Part shown: positions 37,201 through 45,643 of the stretch, piece after piece
Numbering within the stretch: position 1 is the first letter of the stretch
Layout of the letters: each line of letters begins with the position of its first letter
Source of the DNA: Aliterella atlantica CENA595
Lineage (GTDB): Bacteria > Cyanobacteriota > Cyanobacteriia > Cyanobacteriales > Chroococcidiopsidaceae
NCBI RefSeq assembly: GCF_000952155.1
Contig: NZ_JYON01000003.1
Span: 62,001 to 126,000, forward strand
Length of the DNA stretch: 64,000 nucleotides
Reading direction: 5' to 3'
Program-made: the position numbers and the translations under genes
Notes under the pieces: generated by a model
The model's database searches: none
What the model was told of the DNA's origin: nothing
What the model saw: only the letters and a program-made list of their open reading frames with translations

Positions 37201-38487
37201 ATGATAAGCCAAGTGCTGCAACAAGTCCGAGTCATAGACCCAGTTTCGCATACAGACCGAATAGCTGATGTCTGGATTGCCAATGGTGTAATTAAGGCAG
37301 TAGAAGACAAAATTGACGATGTTTCTGCGGAAACTCAGCTACGCGATTGTCAAGGCTTGGTATTGGGACCTGGACTTGTAGATTTATACAGTCACAGTGG
37401 AGAACCAGGATTTGAGGAGCGAGAAAACATCGCATCTCTGATGGCGGCGGCGACGGCTGGCGGTTTTACGCGGTTGTGTATTTTGCCTGATACCACACCG
37501 CCGATAGACACCCCCGCAGGCGTAGCAAGCATCGATCGCATCAAGGGAGGGGTAAAATGCATTGCACCTCTACCCCTCCATATTTATGTTTGGGGAGCGC
37601 TCACAGCAGGCATTCAAGGGCAGCAAATGACCCAATTAGCAGAACTTGCGGCATCTGGAATTGTCGGGTTTAGCGACGGTCAGCCAATAGAGAATTTAGC
37701 TTTATTAAGACGCTTGTTAGAGTACCTTCAGCCTTTAAATAAACCGATCGCTTTATGGTGCTGCGATCGCCGTTTGGTAGGTAATGGTGTAATTAGGGAA
37801 TGTGCAGACTCAATTATTTTAGGTTTACCAGGAAATCCAGAAATTGCCGAAACTACAGCGATCGCAGCTTTACTAGAATTAGTAGCAGCAATTGGCACTC
37901 CAGTCCATATTATGCGCGTTTCTACAGCTAGGAGTGTAGAACTGATTGCTCAAGCGAAACAACGAGGTTTACCAATTACAGCTAGTGTTAGTTGGATACA
38001 TTTATTACTCGATACGCGATCGCTTGACAGTTACAGTCCTGACCTGCGAATTGAGCCACCACTAGGCAATCAGACTGATAGAGTAGCAATTATAGAAGCG
38101 GTGCGCTTAGGGGTTATAGATGCGATCGCGATCGATCACTCGCCTTATACTTACGAAGAAAAAACAGTAGCTTTTGCAGAAGCACCACCAGGCGCGATCG
38201 GTTTGGAGTTAGCTTTGGCTTTATTGTGGCAAAATCTGGTAGAAAACGGGCAGTTGTCTGCGTTGGAACTATGGCGCTGTTTGAGTATGAATCCAGCAAA
38301 GTGTTTGCAGCAAAATGTAGTGGCAATTTCTGCCAATAGTCCTGCTGAATTAACTCTATTCGATCCTCAGCTAACTTGGCGCGTCGAACATCAAGCATTA
38401 AAATCCCTTTCTACTAATACTCCCTGGCTAGGACAGCAAATTACAGGTCGGGTCATGCAAACTTGGGTAAGCAACACAAGATTATAA
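37201..38487 (+). CDS. Dihydroorotase-like protein lacking catalytic residues
   Basis: A 428-residue amidohydrolase-fold protein of the dihydroorotase family. The metal motif D-x-H-x-H reads D61-L-Y-S-H65, with Y in place of the first histidine. The carboxylated lysine region reads VWGALTAGIQ (no K), and the AVHAED histidine motif reads ALWCCDR. The aspartate in IAIDHSP is kept. It is therefore probably not a dihydroorotase. Non-catalytic partners of aspartate transcarbamoylase (PyrX) are known. A canonical-looking copy lies at 40986-42314. Confidence 0.85.
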   Translation: MISQVLQQVRVIDPVSHTDRIADVWIANGVIKAVEDKIDDVSAETQLRDCQGLVLGPGLVDLYSHSGEPGFEERENIASLMAAATAGGFTRLCILPDTTPPIDTPAGVASIDRIKGGVKCIAPLPLHIYVWGALTAGIQGQQMTQLAELAASGIVGFSDGQPIENLALLRRLLEYLQPLNKPIALWCCDRRLVGNGVIRECADSIILGLPGNPEIAETTAIAALLELVAAIGTPVHIMRVSTARSVELIAQAKQRGLPITASVSWIHLLLDTRSLDSYSPDLRIEPPLGNQTDRVAIIEAVRLGVIDAIAIDHSPYTYEEKTVAFAEAPPGAIGLELALALLWQNLVENGQLSALELWRCLSMNPAKCLQQNVVAISANSPAELTLFDPQLTWRVEHQALKSLSTNTPWLGQQITGRVMQTWVSNTRL

Positions 38488-38601
38488 CAAGTTATTAATT
38501 AAATGCGGAAATTAGAAGTTGCCTTGTGAAAAGGAACCAGGAAGCAGTTGTTAGGAAAGATGGCAACACTTCCTTTACCAATTTGCAAACGCAACTTTAA
38601 T

Positions 38602-40056
38602 ATGCTGAAAAAAATTAATAACTCGATTCAGTCTCGCCAGCTTAGACAAGGATCGCTGTCATGCTGCTTATTTTTGGCGCTCGCTTTAGGATTGACTATC
38701 GACGTTTCTAGTACGCAAGCGCAGACAGTACCTCTATCTCTGCGTTCTGATATTACAGTTCGTAACGTTTTAAACACATTAACCACTTCTGCATCTATTC
38801 GGATTGCCAAAGATCCGCGCAATCAAACTCTTTATTACCTCAAACAAAACGGTGATATTTATCGCGTCAATTTAGGGACTACCAGCACCGCTACCCGCGT
38901 CTACACATCTACAGACCACAAAGCAGTTGGCGTTCAAGGGATGGCAATTGGACCTGATGGCACAATTTACTTAGTTGGTAACGCTGATGTGGGAACCGTT
39001 CAGACTAGGGCAACTATTGTTAAGGGTGTAATTAATGCAACCACAGGTCAGCGCGTTTGGTCAACTTTAGCGCAAACAGCTAGCTATCCGAGAAGCGCTA
39101 CAGCCTACGATCATCGTTTCAATGGCGCGATCGTCGATCCAACTAATACCTACTTATATGTCAATAGCGGTTCGCGTACCGATCACGGGGAAGTTCAATC
39201 AGCTAATGGTCTGTACCCAAATACCCGCGAAGTAGGATTAACAGCTTGTATTCTGCGCCTACCGATTAGCGGTCAAAATATTTCCCTACCCAACGATCGC
39301 AATAGCTTAAAAGCATCTGGCTATATCTTTGCCGAAGGAACGCGCAACACCTTTGATTTTGCGTTTGCAGGCAATAACGACTTATTTGGCACAGAAAACG
39401 GTCCAGACCGCGATATGCCAGAAGAATTAAATTGGTTGCGTCAAGGCGGTCATTATGGTTTCCCTTGGCGGATAGGTGGCTTAGACAATCCTCAGCAATA
39501 CTCAAACTACAATCCAGCAAGCGATCGCTTATTAGATCCTCGATTTAACGCAGTGAAGCTAGGTTACTACTATAACGATCCAACATTTCCGCCCCGACCT
39601 GCCAGAGATTTATTTGGCTCGATTTACAACTTAGGACCAGATGCCGATAGTTTCCGCGACGCGGTAGACGGTCAAGTTAAAGATGCTAGCAATCTCGGAC
39701 TAACGATCAGAACTTTTACTTCTCACCGTTCTCCTTTAGGGATAGTTTTCGATCGCCAAAACACGATGAGTCCCGCTTTTCAAGGCGATGGTTTCATGCT
39801 GAGTTGGACTAAAGGCGATCCCACAGGTGAAAGCGTACCAGGTCCTTTTAAAGATCCGAGCGAAGATTTGCTGCACCTAGATTTAACTAAAGTTACCATC
39901 AACAACAATCTTACGTATCAAGTGCGGACTACACGCATTGTGCGAGGTTTTAACCAACCCATAGATGCGGAAATTATCCGTAACAAAATCTACGTGCTAG
40001 AATACGGCGGCAATCAAGGTATTTGGGAAGTTACCCTACCCCCGCGAACCAATTAA
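38602..40056 (+). CDS. PQQ-dependent sugar dehydrogenase-like beta-propeller, exported
   Basis: About 484 residues. A signal peptide (about 1-38, with basic start and hydrophobic CCLFLALALGLTIDVSS ending TQAQ) precedes a GSDH-type beta-propeller (glucose/sorbosone dehydrogenase family). Diagnostic stretches are GTRNTFDFAF, GTENGPDRDMPEELNWL, GGHYGFPWRIGG and HRSPLGIVF, and the end is VLEYGGNQGIWEV. PQQ binding is assumed from the family. The start is uncertain: an ATG at 38560 and TTG at 38548 are in frame, but ATG 38602 gives the standard signal peptide. Confidence 0.8.
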   Translation: MLKKINNSIQSRQLRQGSLSCCLFLALALGLTIDVSSTQAQTVPLSLRSDITVRNVLNTLTTSASIRIAKDPRNQTLYYLKQNGDIYRVNLGTTSTATRVYTSTDHKAVGVQGMAIGPDGTIYLVGNADVGTVQTRATIVKGVINATTGQRVWSTLAQTASYPRSATAYDHRFNGAIVDPTNTYLYVNSGSRTDHGEVQSANGLYPNTREVGLTACILRLPISGQNISLPNDRNSLKASGYIFAEGTRNTFDFAFAGNNDLFGTENGPDRDMPEELNWLRQGGHYGFPWRIGGLDNPQQYSNYNPASDRLLDPRFNAVKLGYYYNDPTFPPRPARDLFGSIYNLGPDADSFRDAVDGQVKDASNLGLTIRTFTSHRSPLGIVFDRQNTMSPAFQGDGFMLSWTKGDPTGESVPGPFKDPSEDLLHLDLTKVTINNNLTYQVRTTRIVRGFNQPIDAEIIRNKIYVLEYGGNQGIWEVTLPPRTN

Positions 40057-40091
40057 ATAGAACAAATATTGCAGGATATGGACATGATGTA

Positions 40092-40140
40092 GTAGACGTA
40101 GCAGTGCTACGTCTCTACAGGGGGTGCTACGTCTCTACAT
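40092..40140. repeat. Dispersed palindromic repeat (GTAGAGACGTAGCA family)
   Basis: A copy with arms GTAGACGTAGCA and TGCTACGTCTCTAC, followed by a second right arm, lies between two convergent genes (propeller and lepB). It could act as a transcription barrier, but no T-run follows. Confidence 0.8.
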
Positions 40141-40152
40141 CGTACAGGAATG

Positions 40153-40770
40153 TTAATCTAATTCGCCTACGCGGTTAGGGGGCCAAAACCTCACAACAGC
40201 CCGCCCAATGATATGGTCTTTCGGGACAAAACCCCACATATGGCTGTCGCAGCTATTATTACGATTATCGCCCAGCATGAGATAAGAATTTGGCGGTACG
40301 GTAATAGGTCCTAACTCGTAGTTAGGAGCATCGGCGATATACTCTTCTGACAAAGCTTGGTTATTAATGTAAACCTTACCTTGCTTGACTTGAATCTTGT
40401 CTCCTGGCAAGCCAATTAGCCGCTTGATATATGCATCTTTGATTTCTGGAACTTCTGACTTATTGGGATCTACTTGCCAAGGATCTACTGTGTCGCCAGG
40501 AACTAATTGCGAACAAATTTTCGCAGTGTTAGGGGGCATAAATACAACAATATCTCCCCGTTGCGGTGAATGGAGGCGATAACTTACTTTATCAATAATC
40601 AATTTGTCATTGATCTGCAGAGTTGGTAGCATTGAGCCTGTAGGAATCCAACGAGCCTCAGCTACGAAGGTACGGATGCCTAGAGAGAGAATAATACTTA
40701 ACGCGATCGTTCTCCCTAACTCACCTATCCACGAACCTTCCCGCTCTTTTGATGCTTTGCGATCGGACAT
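40153..40770 (-). CDS. lepB: Signal peptidase I
   Basis: A 205-residue type I signal peptidase. One N-terminal membrane helix (about 20-38) leads to the catalytic serine S46 (PTGSMLPTL) and the general-base lysine K116 (YIKRLIGLPGD). The C-terminal family box is LMLGDNRNNSCDSH then WGFVP. It removes signal peptides from exported proteins at the membrane. Cyanobacteria usually carry two paralogues; which one this is cannot be told. Confidence 0.93.
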   Translation of the reverse strand: MSDRKASKEREGSWIGELGRTIALSIILSLGIRTFVAEARWIPTGSMLPTLQINDKLIIDKVSYRLHSPQRGDIVVFMPPNTAKICSQLVPGDTVDPWQVDPNKSEVPEIKDAYIKRLIGLPGDKIQVKQGKVYINNQALSEEYIADAPNYELGPITVPPNSYLMLGDNRNNSCDSHMWGFVPKDHIIGRAVVRFWPPNRVGELD

Positions 40771-40941
40771 ATATGTTTAACAGCTACAGTAAAAATAAAT
40801 CGGTTAACTAATTTAACTTGTTAAGGAAATATACTTGCTAAATTCTAACTTCAAAACTATCTAATTTAAGAGTATTGAATCAGGAACTTTGCAGTACGGC
40901 AAAAACCTATAGTTGAAAATTTTTCCACTCGCGAAATCCGG

Positions 40942-40947
40942 TATAAT
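40942..40947 (+). promoter_or_regulatory. Probable -10 box of the pyrC promoter
   Basis: A perfect TATAAT (40942-40947) lies 39 bases upstream of the ATG at 40986. No good -35 is at standard spacing, so it is only a likely promoter. Confidence 0.35.
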
Positions 40948-40985
40948 TTGCGATCGCCCTTGTCCCCTGTCTCTTCATATTTGCT

Positions 40986-42314
40986 ATGTCATCTCATCCT
41001 AGTCTGCTCATCCGCCACGCGACAATTTTGTTACCAAATGGAGAATTCTTAGTTGGGGATGTATTAGTAAGCGATCGCCAGATTGCCCAAGTTGCCCCAG
41101 AAATCCCTATTCCATCAGGTGTTAGAGAAATAGACGCAACTGGACTTACTTTGTTGCCTGGAGCGATCGACCCGCAAGTACACTTTCGCGAACCAGGTTT
41201 AGAACACAAGGAGGACTTGTTTACAGCTAGTTGTGCTTGTGCTAAGGGGGGTGTAACTTCCTTTTTAGAAATGCCCAACACGCGCCCTTTAACGACTACG
41301 CAGGCGGCTTTAGATGACAAGTTACAGCGGGCGGCGGCTAAGTGCGTAGTTAATTACGGCTTTTTTATCGGCGCAACACCTGAAAATTTGCCTGACTTGC
41401 TTGCGGCTAACCCAGCTTGTGGCATCAAAATCTTTATGGGTTCGATGCACGGGCAGTTGTTAGTAGATAGCGATACGGCATTAGAGCATATTTTTGCCCA
41501 AGGTAAGCGCTTAATTGCAGTTCATGCTGAAGATCAAGCCAGAATCAACCAGCGCAGGCAGGAATTTGCAGGCATTCACGATCCCAAAATTCACTCGCAA
41601 ATTCAAGATGATGTCGCAGCCTTATTAGCTACACAGCAAGCTTTGGGATTAGCTAAGAAGTACCAACGCCGCTTGCACATTTTACATATGTCTACTGCCT
41701 TAGAGGCTGAGTTGTTGCGGCAAGATAAGCCTAGTTGGGTGACAGCAGAAGTAACGCCGCAACATTTGTTGCTCAATACCAGCGCTTATGACAAAATTGG
41801 CACTTGGGCGCAGATGAATCCGCCTTTGCGATCGCCTCACGATAATGAAGTTCTCTGGCAAGCTTTGTTAGATGGGGTAATAGACTTTATTGCCACAGAT
41901 CACGCGCCTCATACTTTAGAGGAAAAAGCCCAAGAATACCCCAATACTCCTTCAGGAATGCCTGGGGTAGAAACATCGCTGCCATTAATGCTAACTGCAG
42001 CAATGCAAGGGCGTTGTACGGTGGCGCAAGTTGTTAACTGGATGTCAACTGCGGTAGCAAAGGCGTATGGAATTGCTAATAAAGGTGCGATCGCACCTGG
42101 ATATGATGCAGATTTGGTGTTGGTTGATTTAAATAATTATCGCCCAGTTGTGCGTGAGGAGTTGTTAACTAAGTGCGGTTGGAGTCCTTTTGAGGGCTGG
42201 GATTTGACTGGTTGGGCTGTATATACGATTGTTGGTGGTGAGGTTGTGTACGAACAGGGGAAAGTTAATACTCAGGTACGCGGTACGGCTTTGCAATTTG
42301 CTCAAGAAAGTTAG
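40986..42314 (+). CDS. pyrC: Dihydroorotase
   Basis: A 442-residue class I-type dihydroorotase for pyrimidine biosynthesis. The carboxylated-lysine motif is GIKIFMGSMHG, histidines are in AVHAED and HILHMST, and the catalytic aspartate is in ATDHAPHT. The first metal motif is D62-P-Q64-V-H66-F-R-E-P-G, with Gln where most have His. Other sequences of this family also show PQVHFREPG, so it is probably functional. It is the likely catalytic copy; the 37201 gene is degenerate. Confidence 0.93.
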   Translation: MSSHPSLLIRHATILLPNGEFLVGDVLVSDRQIAQVAPEIPIPSGVREIDATGLTLLPGAIDPQVHFREPGLEHKEDLFTASCACAKGGVTSFLEMPNTRPLTTTQAALDDKLQRAAAKCVVNYGFFIGATPENLPDLLAANPACGIKIFMGSMHGQLLVDSDTALEHIFAQGKRLIAVHAEDQARINQRRQEFAGIHDPKIHSQIQDDVAALLATQQALGLAKKYQRRLHILHMSTALEAELLRQDKPSWVTAEVTPQHLLLNTSAYDKIGTWAQMNPPLRSPHDNEVLWQALLDGVIDFIATDHAPHTLEEKAQEYPNTPSGMPGVETSLPLMLTAAMQGRCTVAQVVNWMSTAVAKAYGIANKGAIAPGYDADLVLVDLNNYRPVVREELLTKCGWSPFEGWDLTGWAVYTIVGGEVVYEQGKVNTQVRGTALQFAQES

Positions 42315-42317
42315 CGA

Positions 42318-42347
42318 ACGCAGATGGACGCAGATGGACGCAGATGA
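42318..42347. repeat. Ten-base tandem repeat ACGCAGATGG
   Basis: Three tandem copies of ACGCAGATGG (last copy ends in GA), between pyrC and the LysE transporter gene. A common dispersed cyanobacterial repeat type. Confidence 0.85.
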
Positions 42348-42363
42348 AGACGATAGGGACTAA

Positions 42364-42993
42364 TTATTTTGCGCTTGATAAGGCTACTTTGATGCCTAAT
42401 GCTATTAAAATAGCTCCCATTGTCTTTTCGATGTAGTGAGATGCAGATAGGAAGCGATTTTTGATTATTGGGTGGGAAATGGCGATCGCAACTAGCGTAA
42501 ACCAGCTTAATGTGAGGATAAACATCTGCACTCCGTAGATTATTCTGATCCCTACGGGCGTAATAGGACTAATAACTTGGGTAAATAAGCTAAAGAAAAA
42601 TAATGTAGCTTTAGGGTTGAGGATATTGGTGATAAAGCCAATTTTGACGGCGTTGAATCTGCTAATATCTTGTCTTACTTTTTGATTGTCTAAGTTATTT
42701 TTGGCTGGTTTTGCTTGCCAAGATTTATATCCGATATAAATTAGATACGCTGCACCTAAAAGTTTGATAATCGAAAATAAAATAATCGATCTAGAAATGA
42801 GTAACCCTATACCCACTAGCGAGTAGGCAACATGAACTAAAACTCCTAATGCTATGCCAAATGCGCAATAGACTCCAGTGCGGCGCGAATATACCAAACT
42901 ATTGCGACAAATCATGGCAAAATCAGGTCCAGGACTCATAATTCCTAGTAACTGAATAGCAGCAATAGTCAGCAATTGGGCGATAAAAGGCAT
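42364..42993 (-). CDS. LysE/RhtB family amino-acid exporter
   Basis: A 209-residue membrane protein with about six helices. The family signature is near the start (GIMSPGPDFAMICRNSL), followed by GFITNILNPKATLFFFSLF. LysE and RhtB proteins export amino acids such as lysine, threonine or homoserine. The substrate is not predictable. It starts 4 bases past the stop of the tsaE gene upstream, so the two may be co-transcribed. Confidence 0.9.
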   Translation of the reverse strand: MPFIAQLLTIAAIQLLGIMSPGPDFAMICRNSLVYSRRTGVYCAFGIALGVLVHVAYSLVGIGLLISRSIILFSIIKLLGAAYLIYIGYKSWQAKPAKNNLDNQKVRQDISRFNAVKIGFITNILNPKATLFFFSLFTQVISPITPVGIRIIYGVQMFILTLSWFTLVAIAISHPIIKNRFLSASHYIEKTMGAILIALGIKVALSSAK

Positions 42994-42997
42994 AGTT

Positions 42998-43459
42998 TTA
43001 ATAGAAATTTGCTAGCAAATTCTCTAATTGTAATTGTCCGCCTACGTTTGCGAACTCAACTAAGCGGCGATCGCCTGCGTAACTAAGAGCTATTTTTAGA
43101 TAAGTTGGTGGCATTTCTGGCAATCTTTCCGCCCACTCAATGGCAACAATTCCCAAGGGATATTCAGCGTCATCCCAGTAATTTGCTAAGTTTAATCCTT
43201 TAACTTCTTCAGGTTGCAGGCGATATAAGTCTAAATGGTACAACGGTAAGCGTCCGCCTTCGTACTCGTTTATCAGGGTAAATGTTGGGCTAACAATCGG
43301 TTCGGTAATGCCTAATCCTTCACCAATCCCTTGCACTAAGCAAGTTTTACCAGCACCTAAATCTCCAGTTAGTAAAAGTATGCTACCAGCAGCTAGAGTT
43401 TGCCCTAAATGTACTCCTAAAACTCTTGTCGCTTGAGCATTTGCTAGGTTAATTTGCAA
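42998..43459 (-). CDS. tsaE: tRNA threonylcarbamoyladenosine biosynthesis protein TsaE
   Basis: A 153-residue P-loop ATPase. Walker A is GDLGAGKT at 32-39 (LLTGDLGAGKTCLVQGIG), with SPTFTLINEY, YHLDLYRL and IVAIEWAERLPE, all TsaE signatures. It supports t6A37 modification of tRNAs with TsaB and TsaD, which are not in the window. It starts 10 bases past the upstream YvcK gene stop, suggesting an operon. Confidence 0.95.
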   Translation of the reverse strand: MQINLANAQATRVLGVHLGQTLAAGSILLLTGDLGAGKTCLVQGIGEGLGITEPIVSPTFTLINEYEGGRLPLYHLDLYRLQPEEVKGLNLANYWDDAEYPLGIVAIEWAERLPEMPPTYLKIALSYAGDRRLVEFANVGGQLQLENLLANFY

Positions 43460-43469
43460 TCTCTTCTCC

Positions 43470-44858
43470 TCATGCGTAGGCGCGACTGTACCAACGTAAT
43501 AACACTCCTGCTAACCGTTGGGGATTATGCCTCACTAAGCCTGTAACTTCATCTTCATCCATCACGTTAGCGATGATGATTTTTCTACCTAACTTGGATA
43601 CTACTTCGCGATCTAGATATACAGGATGGGAGTTTTCTTGAGCGTAACGTTTTAAACTGCGGGGTGAGGGGGCTGTTTTGTGGACTAATACGGCGTTAAA
43701 TAACTTTTCCCCGCAAGCATTATCGATCGCCCGAATATGATCGGAAACTGTATAACCTTGCGTTTCTCCTGGTTGCGTCATGATATTGCATACATAAATG
43801 CAAGGTACGGGCGGGTTTTTGCTGCCGCCTTTGCGTCTTGAGGCGATCGCTGCGGCAATTTCTGGTACTAATAAATTGGGAATAACGCTGGTGTAGAGGC
43901 TGCCAGGACCGATAATAATACAGTCAGCTTCTTCAATTGCTTGCACTGCTCTAGGTAAAGCTGGAGGATTAGGAGGCAAGCAGCCAATTTTGAGAATACT
44001 GCCCCCAGCTTCGGTAATATTTGACTCGCCTTCAATTGTGCGCCCATCGGCTAATTCTGCCCACAAGCGCATATCGCTCAGAGTTGCTGGCAAAACTTGC
44101 CCTTTGACGGCTAAAACATCGGAACTCGCCGCGATCGCTCTTTCTAAGTCTCCGGTAATATCGCTCATAGCCGTTAAGAACAAATTACCGAAACTATGAC
44201 CTGTCAAACCATCTCCGGCTGTAAACCGATATTGGAATAACTCAGTTAGTAGTTTTTCTTCTGATGCTAGGGCTGCCAAACAGTTGCGGATGTCTCCAGG
44301 CGGCAACACGCCAATTTCGCGCCGCAAGCGCCCAGAGGAGCCGCCATCGTCCGCTACGGTGACGATCGCAGTGATGTTATTGCTGTAACTTTTTAGTCCT
44401 CTGAGCAGCGTTGATAGCCCAGTTCCACCGCCAATGACGACTATTTTTGGTCCGCGATGCAAGCGGCGATACGTTAGCAGCACATCGATTAATTCTTCAT
44501 CGCCTTCTGGTCTGAGGACTTCGGTAATTGAGCCTACTGTACGGGTTTGTCCCCAGAAGATTAATAATATGCCAAATAGCAAAATCAGCGGACCACTAAC
44601 GTAGTTGGGGAGGAAATTAGCGATCGCGCCTACAAGTTGTTGGATAAGCTGGATAGCATAAAAAATTGGTGTGAGCTTGATCCAAATTGCCAATCCTAAC
44701 GCCGTCAAAATCACGCCGCCAGCGCTAATTAGCAACCAGCGCTTGACTGATAGCCCAGGCGAAAGCCATTTAAACCATTGGTTAACTCTATATTGAGTCC
44801 GATTGCGCGACTCTTGCCTAAACAGGTTTATGGCTTTCTTCAAATAACTGATTGACAT
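43470..44858 (-). CDS. YvcK/CofD-like protein with N-terminal membrane region
   Basis: About 462 residues. Two or three N-terminal hydrophobic segments (about 42-63, 70-90 and 92-105) precede a CofD/YvcK fold: the nucleotide-binding [42 protein letters not shown] and [18 protein letters not shown]. YvcK (GlmR) controls gluconeogenesis and peptidoglycan precursor supply in Gram-positive bacteria by binding UDP-GlcNAc. The membrane segment is not in Bacillus YvcK. I chose the ATG at 44858 (MSISYLKK); the frame extends to a TTG at 44921. Confidence 0.88.
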   Translation of the reverse strand: MSISYLKKAINLFRQESRNRTQYRVNQWFKWLSPGLSVKRWLLISAGGVILTALGLAIWIKLTPIFYAIQLIQQLVGAIANFLPNYVSGPLILLFGILLIFWGQTRTVGSITEVLRPEGDEELIDVLLTYRRLHRGPKIVVIGGGTGLSTLLRGLKSYSNNITAIVTVADDGGSSGRLRREIGVLPPGDIRNCLAALASEEKLLTELFQYRFTAGDGLTGHSFGNLFLTAMSDITGDLERAIAASSDVLAVKGQVLPATLSDMRLWAELADGRTIEGESNITEAGGSILKIGCLPPNPPALPRAVQAIEEADCIIIGPGSLYTSVIPNLLVPEIAAAIASRRKGGSKNPPVPCIYVCNIMTQPGETQGYTVSDHIRAIDNACGEKLFNAVLVHKTAPSPRSLKRYAQENSHPVYLDREVVSKLGRKIIIANVMDEDEVTGLVRHNPQRLAGVLLRWYSRAYA

Positions 44859-45115
44859 AGGCGGCGTTGGACAACAGCAAAATACGGCTTTGAATTTAAG
44901 GGAAACTACTCTTGTTTTCAACCGTGCATGACTAAAGTCTAAGGGTAAAGGGGGAAAAGACGCTAAATTGCGCTATTAGTTGCCAATGTAGTTTATACCT
45001 TAATTTCGCGCTTTGCAGTTAACATGAGCGATCGCTATAGTTAGATACCGATGGCTGTAAGCTGTTATTTTGAAAGAAAACAGCTATCTCTAGCTGTATT
45101 GTTGGGTAATTCCCT

Positions 45116-45643
45116 ATGGAAAAGCGCATTCTAGGTTTAGATCCAGGTTTAGCAATCTTGGGATTTGGAGCAATTTGCTACCAAACTCCGGCTTGTCATC
45201 TTACACCTAGTTCTGTTCCGTTAGCTGTGCAAGTAGTCAACCAGCCGATAACTTTGATCGATTTTGGCATTATTAAGACTGCGGCAAATATGGAAATGGG
45301 CAAGCGACTTTGCACAATTTATGAGGATTTAAACTCATTGATGCAACAATGGCAACCCGATCTAGTGGCGATTGAAAAGTTATTTTTCTACCGCATGGCT
45401 AGCACTATTAGTGTAGCCCAAGCGCGAGGCGTGTTGATGTTGGTACTTGCTCAACATAACGTTCCTTTTGTCGAATTTACTCCTGCCCAAATTAAGCAAG
45501 CGCTAACAGGCTGGGGAAATGCTGATAAAAGAGAAGTTCAAGAAGCTGTAGCTAGAGAATTGAACTTAGATTATATTCCTCGCCCTGATGATGCTGCTGA
45601 TGCTTTGGCTGTGGCGATCGCTGCTTCTTTTGGGTTAGATTAG
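45116..45643 (+). CDS. ruvC: Holliday junction endonuclease RuvC
   Basis: A 175-residue RuvC resolvase. Catalytic acids are D9 in [11 protein letters not shown] in AIEKLFF, and D-D in [12 protein letters not shown]. It cuts Holliday junctions with RuvAB. Its stop TAG abuts the stop of the PP2C gene on the opposite strand with no spacer. Confidence 0.96.
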   Translation: MEKRILGLDPGLAILGFGAICYQTPACHLTPSSVPLAVQVVNQPITLIDFGIIKTAANMEMGKRLCTIYEDLNSLMQQWQPDLVAIEKLFFYRMASTISVAQARGVLMLVLAQHNVPFVEFTPAQIKQALTGWGNADKREVQEAVARELNLDYIPRPDDAADALAVAIAASFGLD

